A DNA stretch of 5,866 bases from Anaerolineae bacterium (GTDB lineage: Bacteria; Chloroflexota; Anaerolineae; JAAYZQ01). Positions within the stretch are counted from its first letter, which is position 1. Every line of letters starts with the position of its first letter. The notes under the pieces are model-generated. The model was not told the origin of the DNA and searched no databases. It saw only the letters and a program-made list of their open reading frames with translations. Shown here in pieces: positions 5,182-5,866 of this stretch. The position numbers and the translations under genes were made by a program. The stretch covers positions 1-5,866 of the forward strand of contig JAFGOG010000424.1 of NCBI GenBank assembly GCA_016926595.1. The letters run 5' to 3'.

Positions 5182-5866
5182 TTACTCGTACGCCAATACC
5201 TCGCGGATGGTCAGCCGGGACGCACTGCGGGCAGGCAAGAGGCTGGCCAGCGCCGAGAGGATCATCGCCACCGCCAGCCAGACCAGGAACCCGGTCCAGG
5301 AAAAGACGGGGGCCAAAGGGACAGAGAAGAATACGATGCCGACGCCGGCGTTGAACAGCCGACTGATCGGCGCGGCCAGCGCTGCGCCCAGCAACCAGCT
5401 GAGCGCGCCGATGGTCAGCCCTTCGACGATGACCAGTTGCCGAATGGCCCCATTTGAGGCGCCGATGGCGCGCATCACGCCGATCTCGCGCGTTCTCTCA
5501 AGCACATTCATGCTCATCGTGCCTGCCAACCCCAGGCCGCCAACCAACGCGATGAGCCCGGCCAGCATTAGCATGAAAGTGACAAAGATATCGATCCCAA
5601 AGCTCTGTTGAGCGCGCAGTTCGCTCCCTGTGGTGATGCTCAAAACGGGAATCCCCGCTTGCCTGAAGCGCTCCTCCAGCGCCTGCGCCACCCGCGCATG
5701 CGCCTCTTCATCTTGGGCCGCAGTGACCACGTGAAAGTCGGCGGCCCGGCCAACCTCGCCCAGCACCCTGACCAGCGCATCATAGTTGACGTACGCGAAC
5801 CCTGGCTCGACGTCGCCTGCCATCTGGCAGACACCCACCACACGCCAGGCATGCTCGCGCCCCCGA
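5182..5866 (-). CDS. ABC transporter permease, FtsX/MacB family, C-terminal part (5' end beyond window)
   Basis: The frame is open from the right edge to a TAA at 5184-5182, giving 228 visible codons. The first part ([36 protein letters not shown]...) matches the extracytoplasmic periplasmic-core-like domain of MacB-type permeases. It is followed by the FtsX domain: helix [27 protein letters not shown], the cytoplasmic signature [15 protein letters not shown], helix [21 protein letters not shown], helix [20 protein letters not shown], and the terminal [16 protein letters not shown]. Known for the family: dimeric permeases that use mechanotransmission driven by a cytoplasmic ATPase to export lipids, peptides or drugs, or to act on the cell envelope. 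The substrate cannot be told. The next gene, its expected ATPase, is a relic, so the permease is either orphaned or uses an ATPase encoded elsewhere. Its N-terminus and first helix lie outside the window. Confidence 0.9.
   Translation of the reverse strand, partial: RGREHAWRVVGVCQMAGDVEPGFAYVNYDALVRVLGEVGRAADFHVVTAAQDEEAHARVAQALEERFRQAGIPVLSITTGSELRAQQSFGIDIFVTFMLMLAGLIALVGGLGLAGTMSMNVLERTREIGVMRAIGASNGAIRQLVIVEGLTIGALSWLLGAALAAPISRLFNAGVGIVFFSVPLAPVFSWTGFLVWLAVAMILSALASLLPARSASRLTIREVLAYE

Noticed and set aside
4865..5611. Plus-strand open frame of 248 codons across the ATPase relic and permease
   Set aside because: Spans two unrelated minus-strand genes with clear homology and shows no domain of its own.

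Overview
The window is GC-rich, and every gene I can support lies on the minus strand. It looks like a chromosomal segment of a Chloroflexota bacterium, perhaps Anaerolineae. This is an inference from gene content: two large MalT-type (STAND) LuxR regulators, a MacB/FtsX-type ABC exporter permease, and a small uncharacterised protein of a type I associate with that phylum. I see no tRNA, rRNA, CRISPR array or insertion sequence.

Layout in the direction of transcription, from high to low coordinates: (1) 5866-5182, the C-terminal part of an FtsX/MacB-type permease that runs off the window. (2) About 5165-4940, a relic of the partner ATP-binding gene. It keeps only the region after the ABC signature, including Walker B and the H-loop, and has a one-base insertion. 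(3) 4890-2163, a MalT-like ATPase/TPR/LuxR-HTH regulator of about 908 residues, split by one surplus base in a run of ten C (coding strand). (4) 2162-2034, a 129-bp regulatory gap with an extended -10 promoter, a helically phased array of GTTGGA half-sites over the -35, and a leader hairpin. (5) 2033-379, a compact three-gene operon: a four-helix membrane polyferredoxin of NapH type, a membrane-anchored flavodoxin-like protein, and a 95-aa protein of unknown function. The genes are 3 bp apart and then overlap by 4 bp. (6) 285-1, the N-terminus of a second MalT-like regulator, starting at TTG and leaving the window.

The most coherent reading is a small membrane electron-transfer cassette (polyferredoxin, tethered flavodoxin, small partner) with its own regulated promoter, flanked by two paralogous MalT-type regulators. 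The upstream exporter locus appears to be decaying. Whether the two frame disruptions are real or sequencing errors cannot be settled from this single sequence, but the loss of about two thirds of the ATPase is not a simple base-call error.
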